From Paraphoma chrysanthemicola (taxonomy: Eukaryota > Ascomycota > Dothideomycetes > Pleosporales > Phaeosphaeriaceae), in contig JAGMWG010000008.1 of NCBI GenBank assembly GCA_020744225.1, forward strand, positions 1,116,001 to 1,180,000: 64,000 bases of DNA. The letters run 5' to 3'. The notes under the pieces are model-generated. The model was not told where the DNA came from. It made no database searches and worked only from the letters and a program-made list of their open reading frames with translations. Position numbers and translations under genes: made by a program. This document shows, in pieces, positions 1 to 10,656 of this stretch (within the stretch, counting starts at the first letter, position 1; every line of letters starts with the position of its first letter).

Positions 1-1
1 C

Positions 2-475
2 GTTGTAGCGTTCCTGTATCTGTTCTCTCCGGCATACAACTTGGGTTTGAACGGCAACTTGGGCCTTTACATCACCGAAATTCTACCATTTAGCCTCCGT
101 ATGCGTGGTCAAGCGTGCTTCCAGCTATTCTCGACCTGCTTTTCGCTCATCTCGACATATGTGGTTCCTATTGGCTTGCAGGATTTGGCATGGAAATTCT
201 ATCTCATCTTCATCCCTTGGGTCATCATTGAGATTATTGTGGTCTGGCTTGTGTATCCTGAGACGAAAGGACCGTCTCTTGAGGAGATTGCGTGGTTGTT
301 TGATGGGCCAGACGCGACAAATGTCATCATGACGGAGAAGGACGAAGACGGCACGATCAAAGTCGAAGTGACGGATGTCGCGCAAAAGGTGCGATGGTCT
401 TTATGGTGCGCCTCATCAAGAGGGCTCGAGACAGGACAGATAAATGTGCGACTGCGGTCGTTAGATATGCGATAA
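2..475 (+). CDS. MFS sugar transporter, C-terminal part (5' end outside window)
   Basis: This is the last ~157 residues of a 12-helix sugar/H+ symporter of the plasma membrane, open from the window edge to the TGA-free stop at 473-475. The visible part starts in the helix 10 region (SPAYNLGLNGNLGLYITEIL), then PFSLRMRGQA, a helix pair around FSLISTYVVPIGL and FYLIFIPWVIIEIIVVWLVY, and the family signature PETKGPSLEEIAWLFDG. This tail pattern is that of fungal lactose/hexose permease-like members. The remaining ~45 residues are a charged cytosolic tail (EKDEDGTIKVEV). Substrate cannot be read from this fragment. No break is visible. Confidence 0.9.
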   Translation, partial: VVAFLYLFSPAYNLGLNGNLGLYITEILPFSLRMRGQACFQLFSTCFSLISTYVVPIGLQDLAWKFYLIFIPWVIIEIIVVWLVYPETKGPSLEEIAWLFDGPDATNVIMTEKDEDGTIKVEVTDVAQKVRWSLWCASSRGLETGQINVRLRSLDMR

Positions 476-1061
476 TCTGGGGGTGGTACTAGCCTAGTGA
501 GTATGCCGTTGTCAAGCTGTAGCCAAACCAATCCATAATTCATCACGTGGAACTTTCAAGCTGTGCACTTGGATCGCTTCGGTGGAACTGCATGATGGAA
601 TACATGAGGACGTCACCGATTGAGTGTAAGGGGTGAAGATGATTACCAAGCCGCATACCCTCACAGCGTGGGGTGTAGCTGCCTTAAGGTGGCGCAGCGT
701 TCGGCTGTGGGAAGGAGTGGACTGCGGCTGCACAGCCTTCTTACCAATGATGACTTCGTCCGCGGACACACACTTCCTCCCCCAATCTCTTCCACATATC
801 AACACAACACAACCACCAAGAGTGTACGGTAGGATCGTTTTTGAATGAATGTGTCCACGTCCGTCCTATGATACAAAGTATCGGCTGCACAAACACCATA
901 CAACGATTCTTCGCTTTCAAAATTGTGGGCGCTGAGCCAGAGGTCCAAGGTCGACTTATCCAATTGTGAGCTCTCGGGAAAACAGCTATCGATAGTTCCA
1001 TGCACAAGTTATTGCCGTAATGTTGGGCCTTTGACCTTCGATATCTATCATAAGAAAACAT
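476..1061. other. Intergenic, no gene seen
   Basis: Spacer between the transporter stop and the first ATG assigned to the HET-like gene. I see only short open frames without coding character. Confidence 0.6.
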
Positions 1062-3251
1062 ATGGATCCAATGACCACAAGTCTCAGGACTATGAGCAGC
1101 ACGAACGCCAACCCTGGTTCTGATAGTGACCCAATCTTGGACCCCATACACATCTTAACCCCTGTCTCTCGTAATTTATGCGGCGCATGTGCCCAGTGGA
1201 ACTGGCGGTACCACTTGACACGATTCCAAAATGACCAACTAAAAGATGCGCTACACTCCTTAGAAGACGCCATCATGAGACAAGCTATTCTTCACAGCCA
1301 GAGAAAGTCTAAGAACACCTTTCCGTTCCTTCAACCCAGGATCGAGGGTACCTGGATACGGGTGGAAGTCGCACCTTACATGGGACCTTATATCATTTCC
1401 TCGGACGGGTACCAGATCAACCATCGATTTGGGCTCACGCCAGATCACTGAGGAGTCGTTAACACATTGTTCATTCTGTGCGCTGCTTGCGCATGCTGCG
1501 CTGGCAGCTCATATATCACTGCCCGCGTCTACCTATGTCGTCTGTGAATTTGATGAATTCGGCAGACTCGGCCAGCAAGGTTACACCCCAATCGATGTTA
1601 TCTCAGTAATTTTCAATAGCGGATGATTGCAAGAAGCAATTCCGCATGGTCTGGGTCTTAGAAGATTCAGTACAGTTGGAAATAGCCCCTCCAATTCGCT
1701 TGGGATTGAACCGGACCGAATTAATCTTGCAACGGTGCGCAACCTGCCTGCAGAGTGTAAAGAGGAGCACAAGGCCGCGTGTTGGCCCTCGTCTCCGACG
1801 ACGGAAACCAGAAGAATCATACGAGGCTCCTCAACTGGCAATATGCGCGTCATAGATACATTAATTGATCGCATTGTGCCGGCACCTATGGAATGCAGCT
1901 ATATCGCCCTTAGTTATGTATGGGGTGGTGCCGCACCGTTCAACTTACGATAAAGCAGTTTAACCTATGAGCCTGGATCTAGTCCAATATTCGAACGATC
2001 CTATGTGCAGTTATTTTGAAAGGAGTTGCCTCGAACGATTCAAGATGCATTGTATGTGGTAGATATACTCGGGTCAAGATACCTCTGGGTTGATTGTCTT
2101 TGCATCGTGCAAGACGACCAAGAGGAGCTCAACGAAAACATTCACCAAATGCGCCATATCTTCTCACAGGCAGAGCTCACGATTGTGGCAGCCAATGGAA
2201 ATGATGCCAATACCGGACTGCCAGGAAGCTATGCAGGGTCGAGACATATCCTACCAATCGCAACAATCCTTGAGACAATTGGTTTTGTGGCAGAGGATGA
2301 AGAGGGACGGCTACGCTTGGAAGAGACAGTGTGGGGCAGTCACGCGTGGTAAGATGGCCTCGGAAAGAAAGACGTCTGCGAGGTGACTAATATCCTCCTA
2401 GGACTTATCAAGAATACGAATTCTCGGATCGATTACTCATCTTTGCACACCAGAGATTCTACTATGAGTGTCGAAGTAGGACATACGACGAAGCGCAGCT
2501 ACCGCGAGGTTTGGACGGAGGGTCTAAAACCCGGAAATCGTTATGGTCACAGCCAATATGGAGATTTGAGTCGCACGTCGAGCATTATAGCAATCGAAAA
2601 TTAACATACTCGGACGATATTCTAAACGCTTTCATGGCAGTTATGGAAGACGAGAGTGCGCAGTCTGGAACCAAGTTCTGCTGGGGTCTGCCAACCCAGG
2701 ACTTCTCGAGGACGTTACTGTGGCGCCAGCAGGTAAACCATAATGGCAAAGAAGTCGCATTATGCCGTCACTCATACGGCTGTAACGTGGATTTTCCATC
2801 ATGGATCTGGGCTGGATGGATTGGAGGGGTTCAGTATGACCTCAGCGACACGCTTCGGCCAATTGAGGAGCGAGTGAGCTTCGTAATTGCCTGGCCTTGG
2901 GATGCGAAATACGATTTGAAGGCGCCCAGGGACCCTTCCACCACCGGCATACTCCATATCCGCGCTCGACTCGCCGTGGTTGAGCTCGCCGCAGCTTCGC
3001 CCCTGCAAGGAACTAAATACTTCGAGTTTGATCTTGGCGGGTACACAATGACTCATGTGCAATGCATTCTACTGGGAACTGTTGAAAAGATCACAGCCAT
3101 GGATCCGTGGGAAGTCGCCGGATATACTCACCTTGCAATAGCTGTTGAGCCAGACATCAAAGGCATATACCGAAGGATAGGCCGCCTACGCATGAGTAAA
3201 GCCACCTGGGATGCTTCGAAGCCTACAAAACAGGTCATTGAGCTCGGTTGA
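1062..3251 (+). pseudogene. Heterokaryon-incompatibility (HET) domain gene, decayed
   Basis: HET-domain proteins act in non-self recognition and programmed cell death after hyphal fusion. Family landmarks are present in order: a Cys-rich N-terminal block (HCSFCALL, ~1467), IALSYVWGG (~1905), LPRTIQDALYVVDILGSRYL (~2026), WVDCLCIVQDD (~2089) and, after an intron, HAWTYQEYEFSDRLLIF and RFYYEC. One intron is convincing: 2349-2401, donor GTAAGA, CTAAT branch, TAG acceptor; it restores SHAW-TYQEYEF. After it a clean frame runs to the stop at 3249-3251 with PSWIWAGW. Upstream the frame is broken: TGA at 1624-1626, TAA at 1951-1953, TGA at 2014-2016, a frame change near 1430, and another probable one near 1640-1700. 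No plausible intron removes these. All three stops could come from C:G to T:A transitions. I call it a pseudogene; sequence errors cannot be excluded. Confidence 0.75.
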
Positions 3252-3379
3252 AGATGTACACATTTCCCTTAGCAAGTATGGAAGCGCATTGATGGTATGC
3301 AAGAGAAAGCCTTTTCGTTTCAGGGCTTGGGGTATCAATATGGAAAGCACCAACATTCATCCGTAACATCATCCATCAC

Positions 3380-4441
3380 TCAGACAACCACCTTACCGCC
3401 GAACCAGAATCCACTCATCCACAACGCACCCCAGATGGGCTGAGCAAGAGCTCGAAGCACAGCGGGTCCTGGACATGTACCAGTCAAGCCCCAACCCACA
3501 CCAAAAGCAGCTGCACCCGCGATGAACTTGGTATCAACATCCTTGATTGTCTTGGTCGGTAAGGAGAACCTAGCAGCAAACGATGGGGAGCCTCCAAAGC
3601 CCTTGTTCTGGATTTCGATGAGGTTGGGAAGGACTCCGAAGAGCATGACTAGTGCAAGAGACGGGTCCCATAGTTGCATATTCGGAAACGAAAGGAACGA
3701 AGCCACTTTCGCTGGGTGTGACATCTGCGAGATGTGGAGGCCGAGAGCGAAGAGAAGGCCAGAGAAGAATTGTGAGGCTTGACGTGCGTATGAGCGAGAG
3801 TGGTCGACTTGCTTCTCATCAGTCGATGGAGGTGCGGCGGCTTCTTCGACTAGTTTGGGAATTGTTCGGGCAGCGACTATGCTGAGTACAGCAAGTAGGA
3901 TGAGCGACGCAGTCGTTGTTGCGGATGGGTAGATAGGCGTGTAGCATGGGATGTCGCCTGGACATGCTTCGGTGTAGAGGGTAGGATGTACGAGGTGATG
4001 GGTGAGGATTGCTGCTGGGAAGAAGGTTGCGACTGCAGCGGCCGAGCGACCACTTTTCCGTGCCAGCCCGCAAAGCATGTGTCCTGACGTGCAGCCGTTT
4101 GACATCTGTCTTTCGTCAGACCTCATATGAGTATTTTCGGGCGTTCAAGTTACCTTAGTGCCCACCCCGATCAGTGCACCAACCCCTATTGTCGCCAACG
4201 CAGCTTGTATTGTAGTTGGTACAGCGGGATAGTTGGTGAGCAATTGCGGTGCGAGAGCGTTCAAGGGCAGATAGCTGGCAGCCATGCCTGCAAAAAATGA
4301 TATCGTTTCCTTCGTAGGCGCAGTGAAAAGCCGCCGTAGGAAACCTGAGGCGCCCAGGATGTCTCCATTTTGATATAGCAGATTGCTCGTCGCTTGGTGT
4401 AATAGGATTGCGCCGATGCTCGTTTCAACAGGGGTAAACAT
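3380..4441 (-). CDS. YeeE/YedE family sulfur-compound transporter
   Basis: Polytopic membrane protein of 337 residues, two exons (4441-4154 and 4105-3380). The 48-nt intron at 4153-4106 has a GTAACT donor and CAG acceptor and joins GVGTK to MSNGCTSGHMLCGLAR in frame. The family (YeeE/YedE, DUF395) imports thiosulfate or related sulfur compounds in bacteria. Its two repeat signatures are both visible: GxGTKxxNGCTSGH (residues ~93-106) and GWGLTGTCPGPAVLRALAQP near the C-terminus, each carrying the conserved Cys. Several hydrophobic helices match the family layout, for example IQAALATIGVGALIGVG and TASLILLAVLSIVAA. The start ATG at 4441 is followed directly by ETSIGAILLH, where the first helix is expected. 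Transport of thiosulfate in this fungus is inference. Confidence 0.88.
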
Positions 4442-5989
4442 TTCGATGTCGTTGCTGTGATCGATTGGACCTCCTCTTACTGTTCATAGTCCTTCCATTA
4501 CCATATATGCATCACGTCTCGTCACAACACTAGACTTCGCAAGTACGAAACGAAAAGTCTCAGTCATCGCGATAGCGTAGCAGGGCATATCTAAACCGCC
4601 ATCTGTCCCAATATGTCCAGACCCCTAGTCTCCAGTCCGTCACCGACAGATTGCGCCAGATCAACATCGCTAAAGCCCGCCCTACCCAATCGCAGTAATG
4701 CAACTCCTCTCACGTCGGCGACCAGATCGCTAAAACGCAGGTTTAGCCGTGAAAACACCTCGTGAAGGCAATGGTGGCGTCGCCGCTTGGGGATATGCAC
4801 GCACACTAATCTCGCCTAGCGCATCGCGTGAACGTGGCCCGCGCGTGGTGGCGGCTGGTCCAGGTGGGTCCTTTCGGCGACGCAACGACTGCAGAGGGAT
4901 GTTTACGCGGGATGGTGATGGCGAGGCTGTAGGTATGACGAGCAAAGGTGGAAATGGCGGAGAGGATGCGGCGGTTTCAGGTTGGCGATTCTCGTACGGT
5001 TTTTGCATGTGTCGGAAATGCGATGGTGGTGAGCTCGCCGATTACCGCAGCGTCGGCGACTTGGTGCGGGAGCTGCGGCATCCCACCGGACAGCAGCATG
5101 CACTCCGACAGCATGGTGTTGGAACGGGCATGGCATGGCAGATGCCGTGGGAAGAAGCGCCGAAAGGGTGCCCGGGACCTCGCGTGTATTCTGGAAGGAA
5201 ACATCACCCGAACGCCTTCTAAAGTGGCGGAGGAAGATCTATGTTTGGCATCAGCAACCGTGAGGAGTTTCCACACATGAATCAACAAACCAAATGCATA
5301 GCATGGCGTCCAAAGTATTTCACAGACGCGCTGCTGAGCTTTGTGTATTCAGCGCATAATCCTGCCTGATTTCAGCTCGCCGACCTAATGCCTCGCCGCC
5401 GATTGTAAGCCCACAGTATCGAGCAGCGACCGCGCACGCCAAGAGACGGCCGGACATTATTCGAAATCCTTCTACGCTGCAACGGGACTGCATGGAATTT
5501 CGAAAGTGGTACGTCAAACGTCGCCGAAGTGCCCACAAGATCCCGTCTGTGGTCAACGCTCAAAGCCGTGCAGGGACTTTATGCTAGGTTCACGATGCCC
5601 GGCGGGATGATGCTGGATGCAAGGTCCGTCCTCATATTCTTTCATCGTCGAAATGGCATGAATTGGCTTTGATGCGGGTAAGCTTTGCGAACACGTGATT
5701 CACTCGTCGTGCACAGACCTCCTCGCGCGCCAGGTACCTGTCAAGTCGGGGAAAAGAACTCTTGTGGAACGCATCATAGGGCTTTGTCCACAACCCGCGT
5801 GGCATCGCGTGGCAGGCCTGAACTGTTACACGACATACTCGGGGTGCTTCTCAAATCTCAACCCGTTGTCGCGCATTGCTTTTAACTCACAATGACGGTG
5901 CGGACTACTTCGTTTCTATGGCACGCAGATGTTCGGTGGTAAACAACTCAAATCCTTCGTGTAACGCAAGAATGACGCGGGTAAGCCTT
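4442..5989. other. Gene-free stretch upstream of the repeat array
   Basis: No frame has the look of a gene. The longest open stretch (about 4749-5222, plus) begins at GTG and is compositionally biased. Two copies of a GCGGGTAAGC element about 305 bp apart (near 5673 and 5978) suggest that old repeats extend here. Confidence 0.5.
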
Positions 5990-7370
5990 GGGGTGCATGA
6001 GGGTGAGACACAACTTCACAGTCGGCGAACGCAGTATTCGATGGCCCCCAACATTCAGACTACATTCTTTCCTCATTGGGAAATACTCAACGTATATTTC
6101 CGTATGTCGCTGACATGGCCATATACTTACTGAGGTAGTGGAAGGATATCATGCAGCCAGCAACAAGGATCGCATGGTTGAAGGTGAGACTTGACTTAGT
6201 GGTCGGCGAGGGCAGCATTGGATGGCTGTTAAGACACACCCCTGAATCCTTCTTCGTTGGGAAGTTTGAGGGCCCAAACCTGAACGTCGCCGAAGTATCG
6301 ATGCTACTGCATGACGAATGTAAGGCTTCCCGTGCGGCGCGGCGGCACTATTGCCCACTGTGGCGTTTAAAGATCTAGATTTGTCAACACGAGCAAGTCT
6401 CCCCAGTCAACGACGCCGCCCAAGTACCGGATCACCACCTCAGCAGGTATACCTCCTTCATTAATCAATCCCAACATCACGTTCAGTACAACTATAACGC
6501 TAGCTTCTACGTTCATAGAACCAAGGGGTGCGAACCAGCCCACGCGGGAAAGCCTCCGCCATATGCACGCAGCTGCAGGCAAGTATGTTGGTATGACACG
6601 ACTCCACAGTCGGCGACGTCAGAAATCGATGGCCCCCATAGAATATGCAATTGATGTTGCCTATACAGGCAACTTGACAAGGGGCTGCTGAGTTCTCCGC
6701 CGATGGTCTGTCGCTAAATGAAGCCACTCGAGCGTTGGTGATGGTAAGTTGATGCAGCTTACACTAGATATACATGTTAGTGAGACATGAAACCTTTGTC
6801 GGCGAGGTCAGCAATCGACATCTCACTGAGATTGGCAGCACTTCTTGCCTGTGTAGGTATGTTGACTCGGCGTATTTGAGGACCTCGCCGCATCAATACA
6901 TTTACGTGAACTCTATTGACGCCAGGATGACACGTCTCGCTCCAACTACGCATGTTAGCAGTGAATGCTTGCATCGTCGGCGAGGTCAGGAATCGACGAC
7001 TTGACCCCAATCCTGCCGATATGGGCAATTTGACAAGGAGGAGGCCCAGAACTTCGCCGGAACCTTATGCACTCTCATGCAGCCACGTAGTGCGTATCAA
7101 AGACCCCTTCACTTTACTCCGGCCATACATGTAAGTGGACATTGGCCTCGTCGTCGGCGAGGTCAGTTATCTACAGTCCAACTGACTTCGAAGCACATCT
7201 TGCCTAGAAAGGCAAGTTGACCAGGGGTAGGGGAGCGTACGCCGCCGACAGTGGCTATTCCTGCTTTGTTTCACCTTTGAAAGGATTCGAAAGGATTCCG
7301 CGGCTTCACCCACCTTATAACAGCAATTGGGCCTGTATTTGATGGCCCCATCAATGGCGTAGTCAGTAAT
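5990..7370. repeat. Degenerate tandem array, about 180-bp period
   Basis: The core GTCGGCGAGGTCAGnAATCGA recurs at about 6021, 6202, 6609, 6798, 6976 and 7153, with a weak copy near 7353. Spacings are 181, 407 (one unit too decayed to see), 189, 178, 177 and ~200 bp. Each unit also has, upstream of the core, a block like ATACATGTTAGTGAGACAT and, downstream, a short palindrome-like TTGCCTATACAGGCAA followed by CTTGACAAGG. The order of the blocks is kept from unit to unit. Units have diverged heavily and no long frame crosses the array on either strand. It matches no element I recognise. Confidence 0.75.
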
Positions 7371-9056
7371 CCACGGCCTCTCTGCCTTCCTACTGGCAAT
7401 CTGGTAGCGGAACGACTGGTTAGCTTCACGAAGCATCCAGAATTTCACTTCTATCTCGTGTGCAAAGTACCATATGAACTGTGCGATGTAGTACCTAGTG
7501 AGACGGATGAGTCCGTGTTGGTGCAGCCCAAGTACCAAGCTAAGTCTCAATAATGGTCTTTGGTCTCCGCACCGGGAAGGTTTCAATTACATCCAATCCA
7601 TCGAAAAATTGAAGGTCGTATCATTATCGATTCCAAATACTGTACCATATGCTGTGCTTCACGACTTCGCGCAAAGTCCAGCCTTCGCAAGACAAAAGGC
7701 ATACTCTGCTTCAAAAAAAACACCTTGATTTGACAGTTAGCACTTCTTGCAAATAACATCGATTTCAATAATCCAAGTTCATTGCAAATACCCCTCAGCC
7801 AAGTGAATCCGCCCGGCCCTACCAACATCCGGGTACCCTTGCACGGAACACTTACCCTCAGCGCACAGGCACTTCAAGTCGCCGACGTGAGTTGCTCCAC
7901 CCAACGATGTATTCGCACACGCAAGAATCGTACGGTTTTTCTTGCACCCTCACATGCATCTCTACGCAGCGGTAAGCCGTTTTAGTAACAACGTGCCACC
8001 ACGGACGGCTCGGATTAGGACGGTCCGCACGCCGTGCCGCAAGCCCACCGTTTCATACGGCTAGTTGCCAACGTGGGCGTTAGGAGTTATCGCCGTATTG
8101 CCTTGGGACGTCGCCGATTGAACCAGATTCTTGGGTTCGTGACGAGGGAGTACTTCGGTACAACATGTACTAGATGTAGGGGCTAGGACGATTATGCCAC
8201 GTGATGTTGGTATCGCCTGTTCGAGAAAAATTCGATGGGGCAAGAGCTCTCGCACAATTCCATTTCTCCTACGAGTTGCGAGGACATGTGAGTATTGTTT
8301 GCATACAGCTAGTGAATCGCTTGCTTCTCCTTCGTAGCTGTACGTCCCCCGAGACACGCAATACTTCTAATCTTACCAATGAGACACAAACTTCAATCTA
8401 GCCCTGATAGCATGATTGAGAAGCTGATTGAAGTTTCCTGTCATCACAATGTTCATGTATCTCCAGTCTTGGAAATCAGAAACTAAAATCATGTAATTGC
8501 GTACGGAGTTCAAGCACCCAGCTACCAAAGTGTCTGCTATCTTCGGCGATACTTTTTCCAGATAAGGCAGCTAGGTTGAACTGCGCAAGAGGACCAGCTC
8601 TGGGCCACGTCGGGAAGGAGTAGCTTGCACTCTCTTCTCGCGAGTAGCAAACTGTTAAATTAAACACTGCAGGTGCGACAGCCGTTGCGTATACCTTGAA
8701 AGTCTAGTAATCAGCTACACTACTTTCTTTATGATATAGACATAAACATATTTTATTTTGCCTCTTCTGTATCTTAAGTCGACAATAATACGCTTAGCTT
8801 AATAATTGTGGTTTTCATGTCATTAGTAAGGTTGAAAGCTAAGTAATTCTATGATAATAATATAAACGCTTTCATTATGTACTGGTACTTTACATAGAAC
8901 TTCTTGAGTAGAGGGTGCTACATGATCGCTCCACAACAGTGCGCGTCTATCCTGGCCAGCTTAACATGAGGGCAACAGCACAGCTCTCAAACTCAAGTAC
9001 TATCTTCTTCACCCAGAAGACCCCAAACATGTGAAATAAATCTCTTTGATCCCACG
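7371..9056. other. Gene-free stretch with an AT-rich patch
   Basis: No gene recognised. About 8695-8890 is strongly AT-rich with TTAGCTTAATAA-type sequence, unlike its surroundings. A minus-strand open fragment at 8700-8476 resembles another at 12070-11960 (see findings). The rest has only short open frames. Confidence 0.5.
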
Positions 9057-10656
9057 TCAAGCACCTCCTTCAATGTGCTCTACCTCATTGGCCTTGTATT
9101 TCGCCGTTACCACCCCATCGACATGATCTTCGCCATTCGCTATTCTGCGAGCATCTTCGTCCAGGTGGGAGTGCGGAACCCATTTGCTGCCGGGAACGAA
9201 AGTCGGACTCTCGTAGAATAATTCATCCATGTCTTCCAAGCTGAGTCCTTTGGTTTCTGGCAAGAACGCCCAGAAGACAATGCCATTGACAAAATTGCAA
9301 ACGATGAAGACCACATAGAATTTCCATCCGATGGCGCTGATCGCGATAGGTGTAACCTGTCCTATCATGGTATTAAATGCAAAACTCGTCATCGCGGCAA
9401 CGCTTACACCTTTCATGCGGAGCGCCGTCCCGAAGAGCTCGGCCGGTATTGCCCAAGAGAGTGGCCCCGATGTGACGAAGAATACAAAATTGAATACCCA
9501 TGTCAAGGCAACAAAGACCCAATGAGCCGCAGTGCTGGTTGCCGATGCCGGAAACTCCTTGATCAGAATGGCGTTGACTAAGAACGTAATACACATGAGG
9601 CCCGCTCCATAAATCTCGAGTGGCCGTCGTCCGATCCGGTCAATGGCGAGGATGCATACTGATGTGCCGGCGAAAGCGATGATGGCGTTGACTCCATTGA
9701 ATAGCAAAGATTGAGAAGTTTTGATGCCGATTTGAGCGTAGATTTGAGGTGAAAAGTATTGGATCGCGCTGACTCCCGTCATCTGACACTCGGCTTGAAT
9801 GAAGCATGCAAGCATCGTTCGCCTGAGGTTTGGCCAATCGCGAACAAGATCGAAGTATGTCTTCTTTTTCTCCAGATGTTCCACCCGGATTTGTGCTTGG
9901 ATCAGGTTGAATTCGGCTACCACATACGGATCGGAAATGTCGCCGTGCGCATGGAGAAGAGCGAGATTACGAAGACCCTCATCAGCCCGATCGTGGTCGC
10001 AAAGCCATCGTGGACTCTGCCGTAGTGTCAGCGCAGTCTCCCCAGAGGTAGAATCCTAATCTTAAACATACCTCTGGAAACATGTAGATTAAGCTACCTA
10101 AAAAGAGAGCAGGAATGACCTGCACGGCGAGCGGTATGCGCCACTCCCGGCTGTCACCTGTTCCTGTCCAGGTGAGGTAGCAACCGTAGCCTGTCCAAGC
10201 CGCGAAAATTTGACCTATGGCATTAAAGAGTTGCTGGAGACTAGTGACCTTCCCACGAATGCGACGGTGGGTAATCTCTGCTTGGTAGATCGGGATGATC
10301 ATGGTCAAAAATCCAACACCGAGACCAGCAATGAATCTTCCAGCATACAGCATGCCTATGACGACTCCAGCAGTCTGGATAATACCGCCCACAACGAAGA
10401 TGCATGAAGCCATCAATATTGTACCTCGTCTACCGAGCTTGTCGGTGAAGCCTGCCCCAAAAGCGCCAAAGAAGCATCCTGCGGTAAACAGCGCTACAAC
10501 GGTACCTGATCGGGAATTGGCATTTTGTTGCAAGAAAAGAGATTTGAAGGAGTCGGATGCCACCACTTCTGCAATCACGGCCAGATCGTAACCGAAGAGG
10601 AAGGAGCCCAATGATGCAAAGCACCCAACGAGGAATTGATACACGCCGGGCTGCAT
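9057..10656 (-). CDS. MFS sugar transporter (hexose/quinate permease type)
   Basis: Complete 514-residue, 12-helix sugar:H+ symporter of the plasma membrane. Exons are 10656-10072 and 10016-9057. The 55-nt intron 10071-10017 (donor GTATGT, acceptor CAG) rebuilds the family motif MFPE-SPRWL exactly. Sugar transporter signatures in order: FGYDLAVIAEV in helix 1, DKLGRRGTI after helix 2, GRFIAGLGVGFLTMIIPIYQ in helix 4-5, RGKVTSLQQLFNAIGQ, PESPRWL, IDRIGRRPLE, and PETKGLSLEDMDELF at the end of helix 12. Loop length and tail agree with fungal hexose or quinate-like carriers. The ATG at 10656 starts directly before helix 1. It is a different gene from the partial transporter at the window start. 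Substrate unknown. Confidence 0.93.

Noticed and set aside
1409..1452. Intron that would repair the first frame change of the HET gene
   Set aside because: GTACC donors here with the available AG sites give lengths of the wrong phase (35, 44 or 47 nt), so the frame is not restored.
4749..5222. 157-codon plus-strand open frame
   Set aside because: Begins at GTG, Gly/Arg-biased, overlapped by equally long frames on the other strand, no family resemblance.
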